Shown: positions 33,301 through 40,487 of the stretch, in pieces
Numbering within the stretch: the first letter of the stretch is position 1
Layout of the letters: the number at the start of each line of letters is the position of its first letter
DNA from: Streptomyces resistomycificus
GTDB lineage: Bacteria; Actinomycetota; Actinomycetes; Streptomycetales; Streptomycetaceae
Assembly (NCBI RefSeq): GCF_001514265.1
Contig: NZ_KQ948999.1
Span: forward strand, 1 to 64,000
DNA length: 64,000 nt
Direction: 5' to 3'
Made by a program: the position numbers and the translations under genes
The notes under the pieces: model-generated
Told to the model about the DNA's origin: nothing
Seen by the model: only the letters and a program-made list of their open reading frames with translations
Database searches by the model: none

Positions 33301-33861
33301 CCGACGGGAGCTCCCCATCCCTCCGCTCTCACCCAGATCGTGGCGGCCGGTGACATCACCGGCGACGGCCGCACCGATTTCCTCGCTCTCGCCGGCACCG
33401 AGTTGTGGGCCTTCACCGGCTATCACGGAGCCACGGTCGACCAGGCGATCCGCTTGGCCGCCGCCTCCGCCTGGACCGAGCGCGACCTGGTGACCGCCGC
33501 GGACGTCAGCGGCGACGGCGTCGCCGATCTCGTCTACCGGTCGGACGCGTCCGGGCGGCTGCTCCTGCGCAAGGGCGTGGCCGCCAGTGGCGGCGGAGTC
33601 GACCTGGACTCCCTCGCGTCCGCCGCGAACTCCTCCGGAGGGCTGGACACCGAGTACGGGGCCACCGGCTGGTCGCGTGCCGACGTCCCGCTGCTGATGG
33701 GCACGCCCGACGCCAACGGCGACTCCGTCCCCGACATATGGGCTGTGCGATCCGAAGGCTCCGTGCGCTTCCACGTGGGCGGCAAGACCGCCCTGTCGGG
33801 GGCTGGTACGGAAATCATCGGCAAGGCGGGCTACTGGGCGACACGCATGGCCATCGGGTGA
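30382..33861 (+). CDS. Very large secreted protein with DNRLRE-type domain and FG-GAP/VCBS repeats
   Basis: 1159 residues. Signal peptide at about 1-35 (GAALLATVVATTGIVCAG); a beta-rich N-terminal domain; a Pro/Ser/Asp/Thr linker (about 290-390); a DNRLRE-like domain at about 405-600 (TYPVFIDPSVKKHTQNW, AYNRHPNATFYNGRGFN, ARIGFESD); a fibronectin-like segment; and from about 850 four FG-GAP/VCBS calcium-binding repeats (DFTGDLLPDMMVV, DITGDGRTDFLAL, DVSGDGVADLVYR, DANGDSVPDIWAV). Such proteins are regular neighbours of RHS/WapA-like toxins in Streptomyces. It may display or help export the toxin; this is inferred from the divergent arrangement. ATG 30382 follows GGGGAAGGGGAA. Confidence 0.85.
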   Translation: MTRNWRRTPGRRTGAALLATVVATTGIVCAGLRLDGGTAHDSSGNDRRSKTVTETTALAKAARTGKSVEVTAARTARSTTWARPDGLMTKRLYSSPVLAEVDGEWKRIDPSLRRTTAGWEPAATTTRMVFSSGSEGRDAQRSSRSTVRRTSLVQSIAADDTETPLVTLYVGDASEYEIQLTWPGPVPTPIIDGNRALYPEIFPGADLVLTADDDGFGQLVVLKNRQAAADPHVRQLVYGLHSTRLTFRLDPVSGIVSAENADDAEVAMSPTPLMWDNSGQPAVTDGAVGATAQPTESESPDPTDSEDPSPGDSPAPTDGEVESDEQSDTDVEVLPSAIDGPAPTASEAPLPSAPAESTPAPAHTGSAATLSLPSLDGPSPDSRGELVETDLATGKWMLTPDQDFLDDPATTYPVFIDPSVKKHTQNWTTAYNRHPNATFYNGRGFNRGGTHEARIGFESDTWGTSRSHFNILFDKDLKGTKITSARLRVLETYSWSCQARSMSVHLTSEINGHTNWKNAPKLHDGNKLATKSFAHGYKSGCRDDFETFDVRKGAQKAADNGRDMITFGMRARDENAQYAWKKVQANGDYAPVLELVYNRKPSIVTNSLDLGPDGKCTTTKPYVRMGSGDLTFTAKATDKDKNLDYFDFDLWQMGQWAEAGDLLKSTGKVSAGGDGDAALRTTDKFATSKLKSGATYSWRVRAVDDAGTTSGWYPKSPCRFVLDTTAPSPPKVSSTDFPNADGSENGFGSGAEDANWSTKKFGTAGTFTVRAVNTDVVRYEFGYNSPTYTGSLNRTNGTATSVSATISGAKPPAAGPNVLYVRAVDSSGNVSEAAKYFFYVTPRDQADKAGDFTGDLLPDMMVVTESANLVLYPSQASVDPATGALGKGTGDLQYSMPGAYRANPAKDPNGDDLPPYVGAPSGHFKNALITHNGDIYGGDGLQDLVARVGDRLWVYPGDGYGAVNIDRRQEILLPTGAPHPSALTQIVAAGDITGDGRTDFLALAGTELWAFTGYHGATVDQAIRLAAASAWTERDLVTAADVSGDGVADLVYRSDASGRLLLRKGVAASGGGVDLDSLASAANSSGGLDTEYGATGWSRADVPLLMGTPDANGDSVPDIWAVRSEGSVRFHVGGKTALSGAGTEIIGKAGYWATRMAIG

Positions 33862-33884
33862 CCCGAAGGGCGCCGAGCGAGGGA

Positions 33885-33906
33885 CGTCGGACATGCGCGT
33901 CCGACG
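33885..33906 (+). terminator. Terminator after the large secreted protein
   Basis: A perfect 8-bp stem, CGTCGGAC (33885-33892) and GTCCGACG (33899-33906), with a 6-base loop, 24 bases past the stop. Confidence 0.6.
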
Positions 33907-34254
33907 CTCCTCGTCGGCGTTCGGCGCTCACCTGCAGCCGGCTCGGGAACGCCGGATCCGTGATTCCCGTGTCGTCGGCCGGCATCATCGCCTTGCTCAG
34001 GATCACCGCCGGCATCCGGTCGCCCCGTACGGCAGTTGGCGTTCGCCCTGCACAAGGAGGAAACGGCCCCCGGCGTGCAGCGGTCGGCGTTCGCGGGTCT
34101 TGGTCACCAGCAGTCCAGGATCACGCGACAGGGGTTCGGTGCTCCGGCTGCGTTCGCCGAGCCCGTACGACATCCGGTAGTCCCGGAAGGGGCCGTCGGG
34201 GTCCGAGCCAGTACGAGCGTCACTGACAACGCCCCCCGCCAAGGCCCCGCGGGC
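33907..34254 (-). pseudogene. Possible gene remnant on the minus strand
   Basis: The frame 34003-34242 (minus) would encode about 79 residues (start only TTG) with strong third-position G/C and a protein-like sequence (PDGPFRDYRMSYGLGERS, LLVTKTRERRPLHAGGRF), followed in another frame by AVILSKAMMPADDTGITDP. This looks like the end of a decayed gene at the right edge of the island. No family recognised; it may also be non-coding. Confidence 0.35.
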
Positions 34255-34695
34255 TCATCTCACGGTCGGCTTGCTCCACTCCCGGGCGTCCGCCCCACGC
34301 ATCAGCTCGACCGCCGCGTCCGCGTCGCCGGCCACCAGCGGATGCACGAGCTCGACGTAACGCACCTGGCCGGCGAGGGACTTCCGCATCTGCCTGAGGC
34401 TGCGGGCGCCGAACGAGACGCGGCCCCGCCGGTCGACGACGCCCGCGGCGACGGCCAGCCTCTCGACGCTCACCTTGCACAGGGTGGATTCCGTCTCGCG
34501 GCAGGCGTGGATCTCGACGTGCCCGTCCCACAGCCCCAGGACGACCTCGTACGTCACCCCGGAGCCGGTGTAGGCGGCGACGGCCAGGGGCCGGTCCGAC
34601 GCGCGCTCGTCCGGGCCGTCGAGGCCCAGTCTCGCCGCGGCGTCGGCGCAGGTCGCACGCACCTCGGTGAAGAAGACCCTGACCCCCGGAACCAT
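34255..34695 (-). CDS. Conserved hypothetical protein
   Basis: 146 residues, soluble, starting MVPGVRVFFTEVRATCADAAARLG. It contains VTYEVVLGLWDGHVEIHACRE and VSFGARSLRQMRKSLAGQVRYVELVHPLV. No signal peptide, membrane segment or known catalytic motif. Codon use is that of the core chromosome, so the accessory island ends before it. Function unknown. Confidence 0.65.
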   Translation of the reverse strand: MVPGVRVFFTEVRATCADAAARLGLDGPDERASDRPLAVAAYTGSGVTYEVVLGLWDGHVEIHACRETESTLCKVSVERLAVAAGVVDRRGRVSFGARSLRQMRKSLAGQVRYVELVHPLVAGDADAAVELMRGADAREWSKPTVR

Positions 34696-34824
34696 TCGCG
34701 CCCCCTGCGTCGCAGCCGTGACGGCGTTTCAGGGTAGCGGCGCGAGGGGCCGCCCCTCCGCTCATTGAGTGACCCCGCGGTCAGCCCGCCCGGTGCGCGG
34801 CACCCTGGCACCTAATCTGATGGC

Positions 34825-35235
34825 ATGTCAGATGACGAGTCGTACGAACTGCTCGGTTTCGACAACGTGCTGCTGCCCGTCGGCGACCTCGCCGAGGCCG
34901 TCGGGTTCTACGAGCGCGCCGGGTTCGCGGTGGGGTTCCGGTTCGACGAGGGCGGGATCGCGCTGCTCAAGGTCGGGGGCGAGACCCCCGGGATCCTGCT
35001 CCGGCAGGAGGAGGGGTTCGGGCACCGGCCGCCGTCCTGGCCCTCTCCGCGCGTGTGGCTGGAGGTGCCGGACGTGCGACGTGCCGCCCGGGAGCTGGCC
35101 GCCGCGGGCATCGTCCCGCTCGACGAGCCCTTCCCGGTCGCCACCGGCTGGACCGTCGAGTTCGCCGACCCCTGGGGGAACGTCGTCGGGTTCACGGACT
35201 ACCGCAAGCGGCCGGAGCTCGCGCGACGGGCCTGA
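34825..35235 (+). CDS. VOC-superfamily (glyoxalase/bleomycin-resistance-like) protein
   Basis: 136 residues with two beta-alpha-beta-beta-beta modules: FDNVLLPVGDLAEAVGFYERAGF starts the first and RVWLEVPDVRRAARELAAAG the second, ending in ADPWGNVVGFTDY. VOC proteins bind metals or sequester small molecules; the substrate cannot be told from sequence. ATG 34825, monocistronic. Confidence 0.85.
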   Translation: MSDDESYELLGFDNVLLPVGDLAEAVGFYERAGFAVGFRFDEGGIALLKVGGETPGILLRQEEGFGHRPPSWPSPRVWLEVPDVRRAARELAAAGIVPLDEPFPVATGWTVEFADPWGNVVGFTDYRKRPELARRA

Positions 35236-35273
35236 CGTGACGCAGATCCCACGCCCCTTGCGCGGGAAGTGAG

Positions 35274-35287
35274 TTGAACACGTTCAA
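35274..35287. promoter_or_regulatory. Operator 1, TetR-type palindrome
   Basis: TTGAACACGTTCAA, symmetric except for the two central bases. It overlaps the -35 element of the operon promoter. Confidence 0.75.
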
Positions 35288-35302
35288 ATGCAGGTCTAGA
35301 GT
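35274..35302 (+). promoter_or_regulatory. Promoter of the TetR operon
   Basis: TTGAAC (35274-35279) and TAGAGT (35297-35302) with a 17-base spacer make a good vegetative promoter. The first operator covers the -35 element. Confidence 0.7.
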
Positions 35303-35318
35303 CTCCCCTGTCAGCGTT

Positions 35319-35332
35319 TTGAACGCGTTCAA
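35319..35332. promoter_or_regulatory. Operator 2, TetR-type palindrome
   Basis: TTGAACGCGTTCAA, a perfect 14-bp palindrome, 45 bases centre to centre from operator 1 and downstream of the -10 element. The matching sites suggest autoregulation by the TetR protein encoded at 36301-37059. Confidence 0.78.
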
Positions 35333-35353
35333 GAAGTGAGAAGGGGGAAGGCA

Positions 35354-35761
35354 ATGGACCGCACGGTCGTCGCCTACGTCATCTACCTGGTCGTCAGCAT
35401 CGGGCTGACCGTCTGGGTGGCCCGCACGCTCAGCCGCAACGGGCGGATCTTCCTCGCCGACGTGCTGCGCGGGAACGAGAGCCTCGCGGACGCCGTCAAC
35501 CACCTCCTGGTGGTCGGGTTCTACCTCGTCAACCTGGGCTTCGTCGCGCTCTACCTCAGCGGTGACGGGACCATCGCGGACACCCGCGGCATCTTCGAGG
35601 CCCTGTCGACCAAGCTGGGTGTGGTGCTGCTGGTGCTGGGCGTCATGCACCTGGCCAACGTGTTCGTGCTCAACCGGATCCGGCGGCGGGGCGTCATGGA
35701 GCGGGAGCAGGTGCCGCCGGTCGCGCCGCAGGGCTGGGTGGCCCCGACGGCCGGGGCCTGA
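35354..35761 (+). CDS. Three-helix integral membrane protein
   Basis: 135 residues with three membrane segments (about 6-25, 53-76, 90-112) and a short Pro-rich C terminus. It begins MDRTVVAYVIYLVVSIGL and has VNHLLVVGFYLVNLGFVALY. Good AAGGGGGAAGG site before ATG 35354. First gene of the TetR-controlled operon, five bases before the DUF393 gene. Function unknown; control by a TetR protein with twin operators suggests a role in membrane or lipid stress. Confidence 0.82.
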   Translation: MDRTVVAYVIYLVVSIGLTVWVARTLSRNGRIFLADVLRGNESLADAVNHLLVVGFYLVNLGFVALYLSGDGTIADTRGIFEALSTKLGVVLLVLGVMHLANVFVLNRIRRRGVMEREQVPPVAPQGWVAPTAGA

Positions 35762-35765
35762 GGAC

Positions 35766-36290
35766 ATGTCCGCCACGGCAGCGGTCGCGCCCGTCCGCCG
35801 GCTCACCGTCCTGTACGACGCCGAGTGCTCCCTGTGCGCCTTCCTGCGCGACTGGCTCGTACGGCAGCCGCAACTGGTGCCCCTGGACCTGGTTCCCGCC
35901 GGATCGGCCGAGGCCCGGCGCCGGTTTCCGGGGCTCGACCACCGCGTCACCCTCGAGGAGATCACCGTCGTGGGTGACGCGGGGCAGGTCTACCGCGACA
36001 CCGCCGCCTGGATCGTCACCCTGTGGGCCCTGCGCGCCCACCGGCCGCTCGCCCACCGCCTGAGCACGCCCTCCGGGGCGCGGCTCGCAAAGGGCGCGGT
36101 GCTCGCCGCCGCCAAGTGGCGCGGCGGGCAGTGGGGCTGGGGCGGGGCGGGGGTGCCCGGCAACGCCTGGGGCCGTGACCAGTGGGGCGGGAAGGTGTAC
36201 CGCAGCGCGGAGGGATGGACGTACGACCCCACGCGGGGATGGACGTACAGCCCACCGGCCTGCGACAGCGGTACCTGCGCCACTGGTTAG
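35766..36290 (+). CDS. DUF393/DCC-family thiol-disulfide oxidoreductase-like protein
   Basis: 174 residues. The thioredoxin-like DUF393 fold is marked by the N-terminal VLYDAECSLCAFLRDWL, where the DxxCxxC cysteines would form the redox pair, and by FPGLDHRVTLEEITVV. The C-terminal about 50 residues are unusual: a Gly/Trp-rich stretch with a repeated GWTYDPT/GWTYSP element and a final CDSGTC. Second gene of the TetR operon. Redox activity is inferred from the family. Confidence 0.82.
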   Translation: MSATAAVAPVRRLTVLYDAECSLCAFLRDWLVRQPQLVPLDLVPAGSAEARRRFPGLDHRVTLEEITVVGDAGQVYRDTAAWIVTLWALRAHRPLAHRLSTPSGARLAKGAVLAAAKWRGGQWGWGGAGVPGNAWGRDQWGGKVYRSAEGWTYDPTRGWTYSPPACDSGTCATG

Positions 36291-36300
36291 GCTCCTGGTC

Positions 36301-37059
36301 GTGCCTGCGAACAACGACGCCCCGGACGAGGGCGGCAACCCGAGCAAGTCCGAGCAGACCCGCGCGCTCATCCTGGAGACGGCCATGCGGCTGTTCCAGG
36401 AGCGGGGCTACGACAAGACGACCATGCGGGCCATCGCCAAGGAGGCAGGGGTCTCCGTCGGCAACGCGTACTACTACTTCGCGGGCAAGGAGCACCTGAT
36501 CCAGGGCTTCTACGACCGGCTCGCCGCCGAGCACCAGGTGGCGGTCCGGGAGGTGCTGGCCCGCGAGACCGGCCTGGAGGAGCGGCTGGCGGGCGTGTTG
36601 AGGACGTGGCTGGACATCGCGACCCCGTACCACGAGTTCGCGGTGCAGTTCTTCAAGAACGCCGCCGACCCGGACAGCCCGCTCAGCCCCTTCTCCCCCG
36701 AGTCGGAGCACGCGCGCGTGGAGGCCATCAGCGTCCACCGGCAGGTGCTCGCGGGCGCGAAAACCAAGGTGCCGGAGGAACTGCGGGACGTCCTGCCCGA
36801 GTTGATGTGGCTCTCCCAGATGGGGCTCGTCCTGTACTGGATCTTCGACCGGACGGAGGGGCGGGAGCGCAGTTACCGGCTCGCCGAGCGCGGCGCCCGG
36901 CTCACCGCCCGGGGCGTGTCACTGGCCCGGTTCCGGGTGCTGCGGCCGCTGGTGCGGGAGGTGCACGAGCTGTTCACGGACTTCCTGCCCGGCATGACGA
37001 ACGCGCTTCCGGATCCGGCGCGGAGGGCGGCGACTCCGCCCTCCGAGGGGCGTACCTGA
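36301..37059 (+). CDS. TetR-family transcriptional regulator
   Basis: 252 residues: an N-terminal TetR helix-turn-helix at about 22-70 (ALILETAMRLFQERGYDKTT, AIAKEAGVSVGNAYYYFAGKEHLIQ) and a helical ligand/dimer domain. GTG 36301 was chosen because it lies 10 bases after the previous stop and gives a typical length. It is the last gene of the operon headed by the twin TTGAAC palindromes and most likely represses it. The ligand is not evident. Confidence 0.9.
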   Translation: MPANNDAPDEGGNPSKSEQTRALILETAMRLFQERGYDKTTMRAIAKEAGVSVGNAYYYFAGKEHLIQGFYDRLAAEHQVAVREVLARETGLEERLAGVLRTWLDIATPYHEFAVQFFKNAADPDSPLSPFSPESEHARVEAISVHRQVLAGAKTKVPEELRDVLPELMWLSQMGLVLYWIFDRTEGRERSYRLAERGARLTARGVSLARFRVLRPLVREVHELFTDFLPGMTNALPDPARRAATPPSEGRT

Positions 37060-37087
37060 GCCCGACGGCCGGTACCGCGCCGTCACG

Positions 37088-38641
37088 TCAGATCCAGGTC
37101 AGGCGCCAGAGGCGGTAGACACCGGTGCCGTCCGCGAGGTACTGGCCGCCGCCGACGTTCTCGTCGCTGACGACGTACTCCTTGGCCTGCCACAGCGGGA
37201 TGACCGGGACGTCCTGGGCGACGGCCTCCTGCAGCTCGCTGAAGTCCTGTGCGGCCTCGGCCCGGTCGGCGTACCGCTGGCTCCCCTGGATCAACCGGTC
37301 GACGGTCTTGTTGTGGTAGCCGGTGTTCATGGTGGCGCCGGTGCCGACCAGCGGGGAACCGAAGGTGTCCGGGTCGGGGTAGTCGGCCACCCAGCCGACG
37401 GCGTACGCGTCCAGCTTCCCGGACGTCCAGCGCTTCTGGAAGTCGGTCCACTCGTAGCCCTTGACGGTCACCTTGAACAGGCCGCTCGCCTCCAGTTCCC
37501 GCTTGATCTCGGCGGCCTCCGCGGCGGCGGAGCCACGCCCCTCGGCGTAGCCGTAGGTGAAGCGGACCGGCAGGGTCACGCCCGCCTCGCCGAGCAGCTG
37601 CTTCGCCTTGTCGGTGTCCTGGTTGGGGTAGAGGTCGAAGAAGGACGTTGTGTGGCCGGTGATGCCCGTCGGGATCAGCGAGTAGAGCGGATCGACCGTC
37701 CCGTCGTAGACCGTGGCCGCCAGCCGGTCTCGGTCGATCAGCCAGGCCATGGCCTGCCGGACCCGGGTGTCGTGCAGCGGTGAACCCGAACGGGTGTCGA
37801 GGTACAGGTTGCGGGTCTCGGAGCTGTCGGCCACGGACACCCGCTGGGCGGGGTCGCTGGGGTTCAGACCGGCGAGGACCGACGGGGGCAGCTGCCGGGC
37901 GGCGACGTCGATCCGCTTCGCCTTCCAGGCGGCTTCGAGCTGGTCGGCGTCCGCGTAGTAGCGCAGTTCGACGGGGCTCCCGGTGTCCTTGAGGGCACCG
38001 TCGTAGTGCGCGTTGGGCGCGAGGACGGCCTTCTTGTCCTTCGTGTACGTCGTCAGGTCGTACGGTCCGGTCCCGTCGACGCCGGTGTCGGTGCGCAGCT
38101 TGTCCGCCGGGTACTCGGTGCGGTCGACGATCGAACCCGCCCCGGTGGCCACCTTGAACGGGAAGGTGGCGTCGGCCGAGGACAGCCGGAAGGTGACGGT
38201 GCGGCCCTTGGCCTCGACCGAACGCAGGGTGCTCAGCAGGGACGCCGGACCGACCGGGGAGTTGATCTTCTTGACCCGGTCGAAGGAGTACTTCACGTCC
38301 TGCGCGCTCACCTCGCGGCCGCTCGGGAACGTGAGGCCCTCGCGCAGCTCACAGCGGTAGGTGCGCAGGCCGCCGACGAACGCGCAGCTCTTCGCCGCGT
38401 CCGGGACGGGCGTGGCGCCGCCCGGCTCGAAGGTCAGCAGGGACTGGAAGACGTTGCTGAACAACGCCCATGAGCCGGCGTCGTAGGCGCCTGCCGGATC
38501 TAGCGACGTGACCGCGTCGGTCGTACCGACCGTGATGGTCTTGCCGTTGCCGCTCTGGGACGGCAGCAGTTGCCAGCCACCCACACCGGCCGCCGCCAGC
38601 ACCAGCAGTGTCGCGAGTATCCGCGTGCGAACCGACCGCAT
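37088..38641 (-). CDS. Family 5 (oligopeptide/nickel type) ABC substrate-binding protein
   Basis: 517 residues. Signal peptide at about 1-22 (RILATLLVLAAAGVGGW) without a lipobox cysteine, then the SBP family 5 fold: TVGTTDAVTSLDPAGAYDAGS, LREGLTFPSGREVSAQDVKYSFDRV, VRQAMAWLIDRDRLAATVYDG and WVADYPDPDTFGSPL. ATG 38641 follows GGGAGGG by 9 bases. No permease or ATPase is next to it, so it is an orphan binding protein. A LacI-type operator-like palindrome lies about 130 bases upstream. Confidence 0.9.
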   Translation of the reverse strand: MRSVRTRILATLLVLAAAGVGGWQLLPSQSGNGKTITVGTTDAVTSLDPAGAYDAGSWALFSNVFQSLLTFEPGGATPVPDAAKSCAFVGGLRTYRCELREGLTFPSGREVSAQDVKYSFDRVKKINSPVGPASLLSTLRSVEAKGRTVTFRLSSADATFPFKVATGAGSIVDRTEYPADKLRTDTGVDGTGPYDLTTYTKDKKAVLAPNAHYDGALKDTGSPVELRYYADADQLEAAWKAKRIDVAARQLPPSVLAGLNPSDPAQRVSVADSSETRNLYLDTRSGSPLHDTRVRQAMAWLIDRDRLAATVYDGTVDPLYSLIPTGITGHTTSFFDLYPNQDTDKAKQLLGEAGVTLPVRFTYGYAEGRGSAAAEAAEIKRELEASGLFKVTVKGYEWTDFQKRWTSGKLDAYAVGWVADYPDPDTFGSPLVGTGATMNTGYHNKTVDRLIQGSQRYADRAEAAQDFSELQEAVAQDVPVIPLWQAKEYVVSDENVGGGQYLADGTGVYRLWRLTWI

Positions 38642-38768
38642 CGGTTTGCCCTCCCCAGGGCCCGTCCGGGCCGCCGCACAAATGCCGCACCTCTGGCGAC
38701 GCGGCTCAATTAACCACAGGTGTTTCACCTGGGGGAAGAGAGATCCGGGGAGTTGGGAAAGACGTTAC

Positions 38769-38783
38769 CGCAAGCGCTTTCTG
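38769..38783. promoter_or_regulatory. LacI/GalR-type operator-like palindrome
   Basis: CGCAAGCGCTTTCTG is centred on the 8-bp palindrome AAGCGCTT (38772-38779), like operators of LacI/GalR regulators. It lies in the gap between the binding-protein gene and the metallophosphoesterase gene. The regulator is unknown. Confidence 0.4.
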
Positions 38784-38824
38784 CGAGATTCCACAGGGAT
38801 CTCACAGCTTGGGGGGCGGCGGTT

Positions 38825-40081
38825 TCAGGCCTGCTTGGACGCCAGTTCGATCACCGTGATGTCGGATTCGGCGCCGACCCGGGTCGGCGGGCCCCAGGCG
38901 CCGGCGCCGCGGCTGACGTACAGCTGTGTGTCGCCGTAGCGCTCCAGGCCCGCGAGGGTCGGGTTCTCGGCCGAGGCGACGAAGTTGCCCGGCCAGAGCT
39001 GGCCGCCGTGGGTGTGGCCGGAGAGCTGGAGGTCGACGCCGTGCTTGACGGCGTCGTGGATCTGTACGGGCTGGTGGGCGAGGAGCACGCACGCGCGTGC
39101 CCGGTCGCGGTCGCCGAGCGCCTTGGCGAAGTCGGGGCCCTGGCCCTCGCTCTCGCCCGCGAGGTCGTTGACGCCCGCCAGGTCGAACCAGGGCATCTCC
39201 GTACGGGCGTTCTCCAGCGGGTGCAGACCCAGCCGCCGTACCTCCTCGACCCACTGCTCGGCGCCGGAGAAGTACTCGTGGTTGCCGGTGACGAAGTACG
39301 ACCCGTGCCGCGCCTTCAGCCGGGCCAGGGGCGCGGCGGCCGGACCCAGGTCCTTCACGCTGCCGTCGACCAGGTCGCCGACGACCGCGATCAGGTCGGG
39401 CTGGGTGCCGTTGATCGTGTCGACGACCTTCTGCGCGAAGCCCGGGCCGAGCACCGGGCCCAGGTGGACGTCGCTGACCACCGCGATCCGGTAACCGTGC
39501 GCCGCGCGCGGGAGCTTGGCCAGCGGGACCGTGACCCGCTTGACGGTGGGGCCGTTCAGGACGCCGTACGTGCCGTAGCCGACGGTTCCGAGGGCGGCCG
39601 CGGCCGCGGCGCCGCCGACGACCCGGGAGACGAACAGACGGCGGGAGGGGGCGGCGACCAGGCGGGGCGAGGCGGCGGCCGGGGGCTCCTGGGGCGGGGC
39701 CCCGGCAGGGACGGGCTCCGGTCGCGGCACGGCGACCGCGGTGGCCGCCTTCCGCCGGTCCCGCCGCTCCAGGAACCGCCGCAGCAGCGGCCGTACGACC
39801 TCACCGACGATCACGCCGAGCAGCAGGTAGATCGACAGGGCCAGCCACAGGAAGCCCGGCCACGCCAGGGTGCGCTGGAGCCAGAAGGGGGCGCCGGTGC
39901 GCTCGGCGACGAGGGCCGTGATCGCCAGCACCCAGCCGCCGGCGATCAGCACCGCACCCGCGCGGCGCGCGAGGCCCGGGGCTCGGGTCGTGTCGCGGAA
40001 CAGGCGTCTCCACAGGTACCAGTTGGCCGTCACCAGGATGCCCAGGACGACCAGCGCGACTAGTACGAAGAGTATGACCAC
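38825..40081 (-). CDS. Membrane-anchored metallophosphoesterase
   Basis: 418 residues. About four hydrophobic segments fill the first 110 and about 150-175 residues; then a calcineurin-like phosphoesterase domain shows all five metal motifs: VVSDVHLGP, VGDLVDG, GNHEYF, LLAHQP and LSGHTHGGQLWPG. The enzyme domain probably faces outside, and the fold resembles YkuE/YaeI lipid phosphoesterases. GTG 40081 is preceded by GGGGGA. Substrate not known. Confidence 0.9.
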   Translation of the reverse strand: MVILFVLVALVVLGILVTANWYLWRRLFRDTTRAPGLARRAGAVLIAGGWVLAITALVAERTGAPFWLQRTLAWPGFLWLALSIYLLLGVIVGEVVRPLLRRFLERRDRRKAATAVAVPRPEPVPAGAPPQEPPAAASPRLVAAPSRRLFVSRVVGGAAAAAALGTVGYGTYGVLNGPTVKRVTVPLAKLPRAAHGYRIAVVSDVHLGPVLGPGFAQKVVDTINGTQPDLIAVVGDLVDGSVKDLGPAAAPLARLKARHGSYFVTGNHEYFSGAEQWVEEVRRLGLHPLENARTEMPWFDLAGVNDLAGESEGQGPDFAKALGDRDRARACVLLAHQPVQIHDAVKHGVDLQLSGHTHGGQLWPGNFVASAENPTLAGLERYGDTQLYVSRGAGAWGPPTRVGAESDITVIELASKQA

Positions 40082-40118
40082 GGTCTCGTGTCCCCCGTTG
40101 TGGGTGTCAGCTCTGTGG

Positions 40119-40165
40119 TGATGACGTCCGGCTGAGTGATGACGTCCGGTCTGTGGTTATGACGT
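40119..40165. repeat. Three near-direct repeats of TGACGTCCGG
   Basis: The word (A/T)TGACGTCCGG occurs three times at about 19- to 20-base spacing between the metallophosphoesterase start and the end of the small membrane protein gene. The spacing, nearly two helical turns, would suit a cooperative binding site, but the last copy lies in coding sequence. Confidence 0.55.
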
Positions 40166-40396
40166 CCGGCGCAATGCGCGTACTCCGCGCAACCCGATGC
40201 CCCCGACGACCGTCCCCAATACGAAGGAGACGACCGCGAGCAGCAGGTGCACCCAGAAGTACGCCGTCGGGTGACCGTCGTCGAACGCGAGCCCGCTGCT
40301 GTCCTTGATCAGGTTTTTGACGAAAGTGACCCAGATGACCCAGCTCCACACCCCGAAGGCGAGCAGGAACCAGGAGACGGGGCGGCTGAGCTTCAT
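40157..40396 (-). CDS. Small two-helix membrane protein
   Basis: 79 residues with two membrane segments (about 6-28 and 46-70) joined by FVKNLIKDSSGLAFDDGHPTA. It begins MKLSRPVSWFLLAFG, preceded closely by GGAGG. Conserved in Streptomyces at this place by my recollection. Divergent from the carboxypeptidase gene. Function unknown. Confidence 0.8.
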   Translation of the reverse strand: MKLSRPVSWFLLAFGVWSWVIWVTFVKNLIKDSSGLAFDDGHPTAYFWVHLLLAVVSFVLGTVVGGIGLRGVRALRRTS

Positions 40397-40487
40397 GCCT
40401 CCAGTATCGCCGCCCGGTGTCCGGTTCCTTGGCCGGGGTGGGGAGGGTGACGGGACTTCACGCCCTGTGGCATGTACGTTCCTGACC

